A DNA stretch of 64,000 nucleotides from Astropecten irregularis (lineage: Eukaryota; Echinodermata; Asteroidea; Paxillosida; Astropectinidae), in the NCBI GenBank assembly GCA_963971285.1, contig OZ020256.1:4590501-4654500 (forward strand). Reading direction: 5' to 3'. This document shows positions 20,901 to 34,400 of the stretch, piece by piece. The stretch's first letter is position 1, and each line of letters opens with the position of its first letter. Both the position numbers and the translations under genes were made by a program. The notes under the pieces are model-generated. The model was not told where the DNA came from, ran no database searches, and saw nothing but the letters and a program-made list of their open reading frames with translations.

Positions 20901-21390
20901 ACTTTAAAAAGAAGAAAAAGGGGAATTGTTAGCCAAAAATTCAGTTTTCAAATGAGATGCAAACAATTTGAGTTTTTTACCGCCAAAAATAATCTTAACC
21001 CTCCCAAACCCCCTGGGAGAAATCTTCTATCCAGTTATGAATACAACAATAGCTTCAGTGATGTAATGATTTTGCTCATTAAAAAAAAAAAAAAAAAAAA
21101 AATTAATAAAAAAAAATTCTATCTGCTCACCAGGAATTAAATTGATTTCTTAGGGGAAAAAAATGAAAATAAATGTATGATGTGACATTATCATGAGCCT
21201 GTTACTATTTTCCTTAAAATAACAAAAAATAAATTTACAAATTTCACTTCCCCTTTAAAGTCTCCCCCTCTCCCCAAAATAAATTCTACTCAACGGAGTT
21301 CTGAAGGAAGAAGGGAAAATAAAATGAGTTGATTAAAGATGAGGATTATTAATAAGAAGAATAAAAAATATTTGAAAAATAAGTTTCTCG
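18000..21390. other. AT-rich intergenic DNA
   Basis: No gene supported. Holds an AAT microsatellite (about 19612-19681), a short AT/AC microsatellite near 18996-19018, and an A-run at 21081-21100. Confidence 0.45.
19612..19681. repeat. (AAT)n microsatellite
   Basis: Runs of AATAATAAT interrupted in the middle by an A-tract and TTATTATG. Confidence 0.85.
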
Positions 21391-21399
21391 CTGACCGTA

Positions 21400-22203
21400 T
21401 TTATTTATGGTAATGTGTTAGTGTCTAACGGGATTATAAGCATCTTTGTATTTACATATACTCCTTTTTGTTTTATTTTTTAAGGACTGTACAATTGGTT
21501 ATATTATATATAAATACTATACACGTATATTTAGATTTAAGGTTCACTGCTGGGAACGATTAAGCTTTACGATAAAATCAAAACCTGAGTACATACATGT
21601 ACATACATAGATACATACATACATACATCAATTTTCCTTTTTTTGCATTTTTTTTTTCTTCTTTTCTTACATAAATATGTTATATTATTATCATGCACAT
21701 GTTGTAATTTGGGTATTAAACCAATGTGAGTGGATGGTACACCAGACACTGTGTAAGTTTTTTTACAGAGTGGATTCATCACTTTCTTTTAATACTGAAA
21801 CTCAGCAGATTCATACCAACAACTGATGAGCACAGAGTGAAAATGAAATGCTTTGAATCGTATATTTGTAAGATTTGATCTTTCTTTTTTGGCTCTAGGT
21901 TAAACTAAATACATTCCCAGGCAGGTAGTGGTACTTTTCAAGGGAATATATTGGCTGAAGTGAGTTATTCTTCATGATACAGTTTTTGGTTTAACAGTTA
22001 GCACGTTTACCTCGGTATACTGAGTTCGGAAAATGAGTTTCCTGCAAACAGTGAACAACTGGCATCACTAGTGTACAACACTTGATTTATACAGAGGCTT
22101 AGGCATAGTAAGTAAGTACATACCACTGCCCTGAGCAGCCAATGTGAATTGTGCAATGAGTGAATAAATACATTGACCAAGGCAGAGGGAAGTCTGGGGT
22201 GGT
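21400..22203 (-). other. Presumed 3' UTR of the DLC1-like gene
   Basis: Sequence after the stop codon. Minus-strand AATAAA hexamers lie at 21400-21405 and 21472-21477, and an ATTAAA near 21787. None can be chosen without transcripts. The stretch contains an ACAT microsatellite and no coding signal. Confidence 0.35.
21590..21629. repeat. (ACAT)n microsatellite
   Basis: Imperfect tetranucleotide array ACATACATGTACATACAT and following GATACATACATACATACAT, in the presumed 3' UTR region of the DLC1-like gene. Confidence 0.85.
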
Positions 22204-22495
22204 TCAGACCTTAGTTTCTGGTCCCTCCGCCTCGTGGACGTACAGGTCCCGGATCTTGCCCACCACTCTGGCCGTGACATGGCCAAAGGCCTTGTTGTAC
22301 CAGTCCACCGTCCGGCCCTTGGTGTCCACCCTGCAGATGTGGGTCAGGCGTGACTTGCCCGACCCGCAAGGCTCGATCAGGAAGCGGGATGCCAGGACTG
22401 TGCCGCGGACACCCCCAATGAGTGGACCGTCCGGGTGCTCGATGGATGTGGACACTAAGGCGCAGGTGCCTCTTGGTAGGTCATTCCTCCACGAC
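22204..22495 (-). CDS. DLC1: DLC1-like terminal coding exon: end of START domain
   Basis: Encodes (R)SWRNDLPRGTCALVSTS through FLIEPCGSGKSRLTHICRVD and WYNKAFGHVTARVVGKIRDL, ending ETKV and TGA at 22206-22204. It matches the C-terminus of DLC1, STARD13 and STARD8. Acceptor gtgattag. Confidence 0.97.
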
Positions 22496-25400
22496 CTAAT
22501 CACAACAACAACAACAAAGAACCTGTTATAATAATGCAAGTTCTCCATAAGGCGCATTTTAAGTGAAATTTCAATGCACAACACAACACTTGGACAACAT
22601 ATCTCTCAACTAGGGGCATGCATCTATATCCCACAACCTAATTATTGCAAACTTCATAAATAGGGCTCCGCGCTCGTGACGTCACACTCAGATGTTCGGA
22701 CAAGTCACACATTGCCCAATTAACTTACATGTAAACGTGAAATTTGTCCGAACATCCGGGTAACTGTAGCTGTCGATATAAAGGGAGTATTCTATAAATA
22801 GCTCGAGCACAGAGCCCTATTGGAATCAAGTCATTTAAAAAGAAAATTCATATTAATTTTAGCATGAGGAAAAATCATTTTATTGCGCTCGGCAAATTAA
22901 ACAACCCTGACATGAACCAAACATATGAAAAGCTTCTGTGTTTGTTTGTCAAGTCGTGGCGCTAAAAACTCCATCTTTGTGATTGCACTGGGACAGATAT
23001 GGGAGAACATACTGTGCTGTACATGTAAATATGCATTATCTTAATATTATTAATGGGTCATTGAAATGTCATACACGATAACACACAGATAGTCTGTGCA
23101 CGGTACATGGGATTTCAAACTGTTGCTAGGTAGCAGTCAATCCCCTTATCTTCCCTTAATGAGAGGCCGGTGCCAGACAGCTGCCACAAACAGTGTTTGA
23201 TTACAACCAAATAATCTCCGCACACAACAGATAGTGTGAAATCTGTATTAGTAAAATGCATGCACATAATCTAATTCTTTCTATTTTTTTCTTTCTTTTG
23301 ACGTAATCATGTCATAATCACGTCATATTCTAATCAAGTTATCTCTCGTGGGCAGATTCTGCGGGTGAGGATATAACGCTAGGTGCCTGTAATGAAATTC
23401 TTCTCCGGGTTTCGAGCCGAGATAACATTACAGCATCAATCTCCACATGACATGTGTGCGTTTATGATCACGGAAGCAGCAAGACACGGCTGCACAGTAT
23501 AGGATGACTGCAATCCCACACCCTGCCGCACTTTGTGAAATATGAAGGATTATCGAAAGAAAACTCGCTGCACGGATCAAAATAATGTGTAAGCTTTATT
23601 ACATCAACGAGTGGATGGGTTACACGTGGGACCCGTGACTACAAAATTGACATTTCCACTGACTTGTAAGAGAAGAGCTTAACTTAATACACCAGAGTCG
23701 GTAGTGACGGTACTAACATGACTCTGGCAGTGTCGAGATGTTTTGCTCGGACAAAATATGACGTATTTCTGTTACCTCTTCTGTTCTTTTCTTTTTGAGG
23801 CGTGGGTGGGTGGGGGATGATTTTGAAGAGCAAAACAGCCTACAACCATAAGCAAACTGAACTCAATACCAATTACCAACATTCCACTCTGGAAAGTTTG
23901 ATCCAACTTGCCAGAAGACATACTGCCTTGGCAAGAAGAGATTGTTTCCTCCTGGGTCTACCTACCTGAGCACACAGTAGTCCCTGGACGGGTGTGGAGC
24001 CATGGAGTTGACCACGTACTGGAACACCTCCGTGTTCTTGTCTAGAGTGTCTATCGTCCTCCACTTCACCAGGTCCTCGTCCCAAAGATGCCTGCGGGGG
24101 AGGAGGGGAATAACAGAAGGAGAACCAAGTCAGAAATCTGAATGAGTGTCTTTGGAGTGATTCTGTTTATGTGATCAGTAAACACTCTGTTGCAGAAACT
24201 AGACCATGCTGGGTCCTTCTTGCTCTCTAGGACTGGTTATTGTCTTCCTCTGGAGTGGATGCAGCAAGGCTGCTAGAGGAAACAGATGCCTAGGGCTGTG
24301 CACAACTCTTTCAACTTCCAAGCAGCAAGGTGTGCTGTCCAAGATCAGACTGATCAACCCAATGTTGTGGTTGACCCCCAAGGACACAAACTAATGCTTC
24401 CAGTTATGATCAATTTTTCATATTTGATTCTCTCTCCTCACCTTTCTCTGAGAACCCTCTGCAGAATGTCGGCGGGTGGGGCGCCGATGTCCACCGTGCA
24501 CTTCCAGAGTCTCAGCGGGTGTCCATCGCCGACCTTCTTGTAGGCAACGTCCACGTTGTCCACTGGCGGACACATGACCCATCCCTTGAACTTGTCTCTG
24601 GACTCCTGTTGAAATGAAGAGAGCACGTTTGATAACCAAGGGTTTGGACTTGGTGTCTGTCTAGTTTTTCAAAACATTTCATTGCTTCCAAAATTTCCTG
24701 TAATTCTAAGGAGGCAAAGGGCAAGAGGACCAGCCCTTTGGGAAAAGAAACTGAGTACATAAGTAAAGACATCTGCAAAAATCCACCAAATTAAGTGTAC
24801 ATGAAGTTAACAAAAAATGTGTAAACTGCTGGGGGAGACTTAAGGTGAGAATGCTGACCAAACAAATCGTACAAATGTTGATGTCATATTTATTTGACTT
24901 ATTATTGGCATTTTGCAATAAAGGCATGAGATCACATAGAATTGTTCATACTTCAATCAATATGTGTCTATCTAAGCTCCTTCAACATTATACGTTCCTT
25001 TAAACTCTGGCCCCAACGGCAAGTCTGTGAAATATTCTTTATTGGGTGTCTTGGGAGGCAGCTGCAGTTGCTTGGCTTGTATGAAGTGGAAGGGAGCGTC
25101 AACTCACCTTGAGTAGTCCCTGCAGGCAGCTCTCCATGTAGCTCAGGTAGTCGCCCTGCTCCTCGTTGCTCTTCCGCCCTAACTCCTCCAGCTCCACCGG
25201 CTCCCCGAGATCCATGTAGGAGAAGTGGCACTTAGTCATCAGGTCCTCAGGAACCTGCAAGGGAAAGAAAAGGCAAAGGCGGGTTTTTTAGAGGAAGGGT
25301 CCAGATTGGTAAAGGAAATGAACGCACAATGAATATTCACTGACCGTGACATACCGCTGTCAAGCGTAGCGCTGAAAGGATATTTTGAGTTAGGGTCTGA

Positions 25401-28400
25401 CTCTCATAAGGGTACTGGCTATCTATTGGACTGAGGGAAATTGAAGGCAGCATGCAACAGCCTCAGATCTAATGAGTGACTGAGTTTCATGATGGCCTCA
25501 AGCGATTGTTTCATGGGCTGAGCTTTCTTCCAGGTGGGCAAACAATTTGAACAAGTCGGAATATCAGAGGAAGCACTTCTTGTCACGTTAGTGACATGTC
25601 ACACACTCTTACAAACAAGATCAAATCAAGACTGAGAAAATGCTCTCTGCTTCTCTGTGAAAACAAAACAAATGTCCATGTCCTACTGAAAAAGAGGACA
25701 AAACATCCACACTTGGTTTAAGTTGCTCTCAGCAAAATGTTCTTGCTTATGTTTCTGTCAGATGTTCATTGCCTGCCCACGCTTATATCTTTCAGTGGGC
25801 AGGGTGACTGATCATTCAGCTTTAAGTCGGAATCCTACAATATCTTTAAGAAATCCTTCAGTATGGTTTGGTTTGGCAATGTTTATAAATACAACCAGTA
25901 CACACAGTGTGGTCCAATGCATTCAAAGCAAGCAGGCAAGCATTAGACTATAATTAGTATCTTGTTAGGGGGCAGAATTAAAGCCATTCATTTTCGTGCT
26001 GCAAACCTACACAAGGTACAATATAGCAGCCTGAGCCAGCACACCAGTGCAAACCATAAAACCAATCTACTCAACATACACACACGACTCGCTTTGCAAA
26101 GTTTGCCAGCAATTTTGAAAAACGCCCAGCCCGAAAAAAAGTACATTTGCAGTCGAGGCTTTTACCGCTTCCAAAGTTGAAAAAAAAAGGGGGGGGGGTT
26201 ATAATTTGAAATGAGGACATGGACCGAATTGGCAATTTTACTCGCTAGATACATGATAAGCCCGTGTAAATATTATGAGCTCAAAATATCCTCCGTTCCC
26301 GACAACCGAGCATCCCATCCAGTCCGTGCCAGTATACTCAACCAGCCCATCCACTGAAATGTCAGAGGGATCGGGAAAGTACTAGCCAATACTTGCACAC
26401 TGCCATTGCTTTGTTGACAGAGCCAGGCCGGCTGGCCGGGCCAGGGCCCTGAGAAGATTGCGCCGTCTATAAATAACGTGGACCGTTAAGGTAGTGTTTC
26501 AAAAAACGTGAGGGATCGGGTTACGCGATGCCCGTAAAGTGGGCCATGGGAAAAAAAAAGAGAGGGACCCTTCAGGAGAGACCTTGGTCACTATCCGCCG
26601 CTGGGAGATTGAGGGAGAGTGGGCACGGCACGTACGTACGCTGAGGAGTTTGAAATCATATTTAATATCAAAATGGTTCGGGGGAACGTGACTGTTACAA
26701 TGCAAAAACCTTGCCATTTTGCAGAGGTCAACAATCCCCACACTCCCTCAAGATTGTGTATTTTATGCTGTGCACAGCTCTGGCACCACATACAGTTTTC
26801 AACTACTGATCTGTATTAATATTAAAACGTGTCAAATAAAATCCAGTCAATTTGCTTCGGTAAAAACTTTGATCATTTGTCATTTTGGTCAATTTACTGT
26901 GCAAAGCGAATCAATATTAAAAGATTTGATGTCTTTTAAAATTTTTATCTGAACTGCACACAGGAAAATGAATTTCATGTATATTATATGACAAATAAAT
27001 TAAATTGAAATTGATTATTTCCCATTAAAAAAAAAATAAAAAAATTGGATGACTTGATTATTAATTTTGAGGGAGCGGGGGAGAGAAGGGGGAGTTCAAG
27101 GGGAAAAGAGACTAAAATCCAAACTTTCAACTCACCATGAAGAGTTTCTTGACCTCTCTGATCATGAGGGACAGACACTCGTTGGCCGCCACGTTCTCTA
27201 TCAGCTCCTTCTGATCCGGCCTGGACGTGGCCATCTTGCGGGTCCGGCGAGGGCTGCTGATCTGACGGTTGTTGGGCACGGGACTCTTGCCGAGTTGGAA
27301 CAGGGAGGGGGCAAAGCAGACGGCCAAATTGTAAGGCGTCATCTAGAAACGAAAAAGAAGAGAAGAGGCTGAAAAAATTAAATACAGCAAGGAGCAATGT
27401 AATCTGGCAGAATTAAATGTCCAAATCTGCTAGTAATGAGTCTGTCCCTCACCAACATCAAAAAGTTTAATTTCTGATTTATAAAAACAATACTTTGCAA
27501 GAGGCTTGGTGTTGTTGCATTTATTGAAGACAAACCCTCATCAGTGTCTGTTTTTTTTAATTATAAATTGCAGTATTCCATGGGCAATTAGTGGAGAACT
27601 AGTAAGGAAAACATGAATACTGATCATAAACGTGCATCTATTCTTGGATCAAGGATGATGAAAACACAAAAAGAGCTCCAAGCATGATGATGGACCACCA
27701 TTGTAAACAAGTCCATGTATGCTGAGGCCAATTGGATCCCTGTGATAATAGACGTACCTGGTTCTCGTTGGAGTGTTCGGCAATGTCGCTCAGGAAGAGC
27801 AGCAAGGATTGCAAGACCTCCCGGTTTTCATCGGGAAGGAGCATGATGGCGGCCTGGATAGCTGACAAGCGGAGGTCCTTGGGCATGGCAGCTGCTCAGG
27901 GCAGAACACAAAAACAAACAGAACAGATTAAAGTACAGTCATCGGGTACGCCATGTACATCATACGGCTGGCTTCGAAGCAGGACATAAACAATTCTAAC
28001 CAAAGACTCTTAAAACAGGCATGTAATTTGGACTTGACATAAAACGAGGAAATTCCAATCTTTACCATACTTTGTACAGTGTTTTGTCACTTTTCGATAG
28101 CATAACATTGAAGTGACAAAAAGAGGAAATCAGCAAATGTTGCATGCCTGTTCAATCGCAGTTACCCAGCAGTAGCAAATGACAGGTTAACAAACATAAT
28201 ATCTGGTCTGACATCTGCTTAGCAGCTAGCTGTTAAAGATATGGAATTTCACTAAGTTCCTGTTTTCAAGCAAAACCATAACAAACCGATGTTTAGCAAA
28301 TCTGCATGTTCAGCAAGCTGCTGCAAGAACTGGCCCCAGTATTTTGCATGCTATGATTATACAAGTCCAGCCTACTCTTGGCAGATGATCAATTTTGGGT

Positions 28401-31400
28401 CCTTCACTGGCTAGGGCAAGGCTGGAGAGGGCCAGAAGACAAGCTTGTCTAGACAAGCAGCGGGGAAAGGGAGTGGAGGAGGGTTTGAAGTGAAACTATT
28501 TCCACTGCTCTCTTAATATCGGGATTTTGATTGCAATATCAATATACACATACATCTAGAAGGCTCTCTTTCTTCCCCAGTACTAATAAAACCAGGCAAT
28601 AATAATTCTCACGTTACCATCCCTGAGACTTTTTAATCCAACTCCAAAAAGATACCAAATGATCCGGTTATTTTTGGAAGCCGAGTCTAATCAGGGTGAC
28701 TCTTCATTTTATCCAGAGTCTTCTTCTTTGTTTATTTATTTCTCGGGATTTGTTTTTTTTTTTTGGTGGGGGGAGGAGGGGATGGACGGATATCAGTTTT
28801 AATGTTTGCCATCCTTTGAATCATGGCAACCGACAAGATAAGTAAATCCCAGCGTCATTACCATGGCAGCCAGATTGATCAAAGAGAATTGAGCTTTGAT
28901 TGGAAGTTTGGAAGGAAGGTTCCATTTAGCAGAGCGCACAAGTTTGCCTGACAATACTTCTCTGGAGATTACATCACACGGCAACAGTTGCCAGGCAACA
29001 GGAATATGCCTAGATACGCTAGGGTCCTACGTGTAAACCAATACCGGATGTCAACAGTCCCGTCATCGTGGTAACCATCATCAGTTTCCACGTAAATTAA
29101 GTGAAGGACCTTGCCCACAATGTGGGTTACCGGTATATTTTAGTCATTTGAATCTCTGTGCACACCAAGCATGCGCTGATGCGGAAACGATATTCACATT
29201 TTTTTCCCCCCCTGTTTACGGCTTAAAGGAAGGAGCTTTTCAAAAAGCTTGCGGTGATTGGCAAAAGTGGCAGGATGATGGAAAAGTTGTCATTTAAATT
29301 ACTAGTACCTTGCATGAACATCATTGTTGACATTTATGAGAACAAATTGATTCCACTATTTTTTTTTTTTTTTTGGGGGGGGGGGGGGATTTTTTCCCAC
29401 GAGCAGCTTTTGCAACAATAATTTAGCCTTGCATCGTGGTTCGCTGTGAATTCACAGGCGACAAGGAGCCTACAAGGAGCAACAACACCGCTAGCCCGGA
29501 ACTGTCGGCTAAAAGCCTACAAAAGAACACATTAGGCCGTGACTACAGACACCGCACCCGGGAATATCTAGGCAGTTATTATTTTCAATAATCTTTTATT
29601 CCCCCGCCAAAAAAAATTGGGCTGTTATCCCGGTTTCTACCAAGGTTGTGAATTATGCACTGAAGAAAGCAGGGGTTGTCGCATGGCCGGCCATGCGCAC
29701 AGAGTTACAAAACGGAGCAAACAAAATCAACCAAGCAAGCTTTTTGAAAATGAGGGCTTGGCTACCTTGCCAACATTGGCATACATAAGTTAGGTAATTC
29801 TTATACATGTAGTTGGTAATTCTGAATAATATACAAAAATTCAGCCTTCGATAAAGATCCTGCTAGGATGAAAACGCATCAGGCCCTCCTAACTCCAAGC
29901 ATTTCATAAATTTCAGGTCATTATTTTGGCTGATGAGCAGTTTGCAGCAGTTTATTACTTGTATATAAAAAAAATAATAGAACACCTGAAGATACAATGA
30001 CGAATCAAAAGAAAACGTTGGCTTGTGATTGGCCAGTTTGAATCACTAATATTGGTCTCCAAATCCAACCTCTATTTCATATTGTTTTTTGTTTTCTTTT
30101 TTACTTACATGGGAGGAAGATGCTGATGAAGGTATCGGAGAGTTTGGTGGTGACAACCGATTCTGGAAGATCCCGGAAGTACTGTTTGAGCATGTCGGCC
30201 ACATCGTACGACGTGGTGTCTTCATAGCTCATATTATCTGCAGCAGGAAAGACAGAGACAAGTACAGTAATCATCAATTGTCTTGGTTAAACAACTGTAA
30301 TCATTCAATATCTAAAAAAGGCAACCTAACTAAAACTGCGTCTGTTTTCAAGATCCAACACAAATAGAAATGACAGGAGAAACTATGTGCAAGTCACTTC
30401 AAAATAAACTTGCGTGAGGATTTTTTTAACAACCCCCGTGTCCAGGCAATAATTGTATACATCATTATTTTTTTAAAAGAGTACCAATTGGTCAAATATT
30501 AGAAATAAAACTAAAAGAATTCACTAAGTAAGGAAAGATATCCTCATTGAATAATTTCGCTGTCCAAATTTTCATGCAACATTAACTGTGTTTGACTCAT
30601 ACTCTTACCAGTACGTGCATTTAGCAAGGCTTTTTTTTCTAGTAATTAGTAAAGCACAATTCTGGTCACTAAAACTGTTCAGTAAAATGTTCTCCCCAAG
30701 GTTGCTAAGTCCATAATTTCCAAAAAAAACGATAGATTTGATTTAACGAGCAGAGATGGGTGAAACCAATGTCAGAACGAAAAAACAAAATAGCCCGGAC
30801 TAACGGAAAAACAATCCTGGCTCATGAGGCTAGAAACATGAGACAAATGAATTGCGCAATGCCTACTACTAGACTCGACTCTCCAATCATGAAAAAAAAA
30901 TACTTGCAAAGATTCCCCCCACCCCACTTCTTTCCAGCAGGTTCTGCAATTGCAATCAACATTGCAGCGCAAACTGGCCAGCCTGAATGACAAGACAATC
31001 CCTCCCCCCGAGGTACCCGAGTCTCATCAGCCCTCATCAAGGAATTTTGTTTTCTTCTCCAGTCTTGAGTTGTCGGAGTTGTCGGGATTTGGTGAAGTAA
31101 GGGATATACATTATAATGAATTAGCAAGATGAGAGTACGGCAAGTGTGGGAAATAAATAGCAAAGGCATAGGATTAAGGAGCATCACTCCGCATGAATAC
31201 CACAGAGGTGAAGAAGAAGAAGAAGAAGAAGAAGAAGGAGAAAAACTAGATGCCTCTTTTTTTGGACCAGACTGGAAAGGGCGCAGGGAGGCAATTAACA
31301 CTGACATTTGACAGGGAAACCAACTGTCTACAACACTGCCAAAGGGGGGTTAGTTGGGGGGAGATTAAGCCTCCACTTTCGATGCAGGGGAAAGGGGCGG

Positions 31401-34400
31401 GCCGAGACAGGAATCCGGTATGAGAAAGGACAGGAAAGCTATAGAATTTGGAAAGAAAGACCCCCCAAAAAAACCTTCAAGAAATTCTTCAATTCACGAC
31501 ATGAAAGTGATGTTCGGGCAAATTCACAGACATTAAAACCATCCTGAGGTTGCGATCGTTATAAGGTCATGTCCGAAACATATGTGTTTGCCATTTACGA
31601 TGAAGTATTAAGGTTAAGGCCTTCACTTCAGTCCCATAATAAAAGACAAGGTTCTCAGGACTTCACACGTACCGACATGCAATACTTTCAGTGTATAAAA
31701 CAACTGTTCACTAGACAGCTTTTAAAGTTCATTTCACAAATGGTTTGGCTGTATCCCTAGTCACGTTGGTTAATGTTTTGAACTATTATCCTTCAATACT
31801 GAGAGTGCCTTCATGAACACTCAGTTAAAAAAAATATGTCTCTTTAAACCATGTACGGTATTAAAGAAGCATGGACGAAAGTACACCACCACACCCATCA
31901 AAAAATAAAATGTCTGGACCAAAAGGAAGCAAAACAGCACAGTTCCAGATGTTTTAAACATAATTGGAGAACAGCCTGGCTGCCTACAATCCATCCAGTC
32001 AACCTTATTTATTCTTTATTTCTGGGAAGCAAGGAAAGTCTCAATGGCCTGAACATATGAACCAAAACATTCTGCGGTTTTCCCAAAGCCAATTTGGACG
32101 TTAATAATGAATTTGTCAATGAACTTGACGCCCTCCAGATGGAAAGAAACAAGAAGAAGCATGGTGGGGCATTGGAGAGGCAGGGAGGGATCATTAAAGG
32201 ACAAGATACTTGGAAGAGAGCAAGATAGTCGAAAACCTGTCGACATCAATACAACTGCAGTATTCACCTTGAGAGTCAATCAGACACAAACCAGGCCGTA
32301 ATAGAACAAGAAAAGAAAAAGGAAGAAAAACGTGCAGGACGGAAGGCCAATATCACACGGGCTGCAATACAGAGTGAAGGACAGAGCCAAAGTGTAGACG
32401 TCAGACATGGTAATGACACTGGGGTAATACGAACATACCAGGGGCAGGCAACAAGAACAAGATACTCCAAATCTCCCTATTTGTATGAGGACATTTCGCA
32501 GTCACTCACTTTCCAACGAGAAAGTACAAAAGAAGAGAATTTAGCAAGATATGGAATGGAAGAAGGCTCAGCAATAAACCAATCATCCAGAAAAAAAATT
32601 GTTTTACCAACAAACAAGCTGGAAATGAACAAACCCTCACCCATAATCCCAAAAAAGAAAATGTTACGGGAAACAAAAATAGAGTTGAAATGAACTGGAC
32701 ATGAAACACCAGGCAGAAACAAACAGAAAAACAGCGTCCTCTTACCCGGGTTACTCTCGTTCAACCTCTTGAGCTGCTGGATGCGGGACTTGACCCCCGG
32801 CTTGCGGAAGATGCCCACTGCTTCGCTGGCAGTCCGGCGGAGGTAGCGCATGGCGTACAGGATGCTCTGGGGAAGGGGCAGCCCCGTACTCTGCAGGATG
32901 TGCAGGAGGGGCACGCCGAATATGTTGCGGTCTCGGTAGTCCGGGCTCTTGATGCGCTTCATGAAGCGCGGCATCATCCTGAGACAAGAACATGAGAAAA
33001 ATAACGTAAGTTTGATTGGGGGAAAGAGGAGAATTTTTTACCAGCCAGCTTTTGGACATCCTTCTTTTTATGTGATGTTTCTTGATATTTTTGAGGTTTC
33101 TTGTGCTTTCTGTCAACCTCAAACTATCTTCAGTCTAATCCCTAATTCCTAGGGACAAGCTCTCCCGAGGATGGCTAGAGTACATTCTCACTTCTCCCTG
33201 TTTCTTTTCAGAACCACACATCTATAAAAAGATCATACATAGTGTTTCTGCAAACCTTTTCTTATTCCCTAATTCCTAATTAGACCACAGGCTAAGCCTG
33301 ATGGCGGTACATGTGGTGAGGTTTTTGCTTCGACCGCACAACTCATAAGAAGGCTTAATTACACGGTGCTCACTGCCCAACCTTACCACAAGTTTATTTC
33401 TAGAAATCTTTCTAATCTGAGGATGTTTTCAATTGTCTGATGATACAAAGATAAAAGAATATGTGGTTAACTGCAGTTGTAATCCAGACCAGTACAATAC
33501 CTGTAGGCCTACTGAATACAGAGATAGCAGATCGGCATCAACGGACCATGGGGTTGAATAAGCCTATGCTTCATGCCAAACTTACAGCAAGAATGACATT
33601 TACAAGATTTTATAAAATCAGAATTACAAAATTGGGTTTATTGCATGTTGACCCGAGGAGGACTAATGACAGAAATGGAAGTAATCTCCTTACCAACTCC
33701 AGCCGCTCCGGTGGGTCGCGGAGTGCCTCTCCATCACGGAGGTTAGCTTGAGTAGCGACAGCTTGCGCAGTATCAGCAGCTGGCTGACGGATAGTCCTGA
33801 GATCTGGAACGGCCTGCAAGAATGACAACCAAGCGACATACTTCAAGTTTTTTTCAACAACCAAGAAAAGAAGAAGGAGACGATGTCAGGTCCGATTCCT
33901 TTTTTCCCAGCTGGTGTGATGGTCCTGTTTGACGGCTTCAAGTGCTCATAGTCAATATGTGGATGTCTGTGGACAGATGACAACGCCACCTACTATTTCC
34001 TGATCAGTAGCCAGTGACTGTCTAAAAAACATAGCTGCCCTTCTGAAATCTGAAATCCGGCCGGCTGGCTGGCTGGCTGGCTAGATTCCTGGCCAGAGAC
34101 AAACAATGCCACTGAATGCCCTCAATGGTTTGCCATGAGCTTTTAAGTACGTGTGTCACAAGAAACAGCTCAACTGAGTTGGTAAGCACTACAATTTTAA
34201 TGAGGAAAGAACAGAGGTTGCCAGCCCCCCCAAATAAACCCTTACAGCACTTGGACAGTTCGGATTCTTAGATTATTTGTTTGTTTGATTTTTCTTTCAG
34301 ACAATAAAGGGAGTGAGGTAAGCACTGCCGTTTTAATGAGTTGAACAACCCTGGATGCCAGCTCCCATAAAACCTTTGTAAGCAGTACTCAGACAGTATG

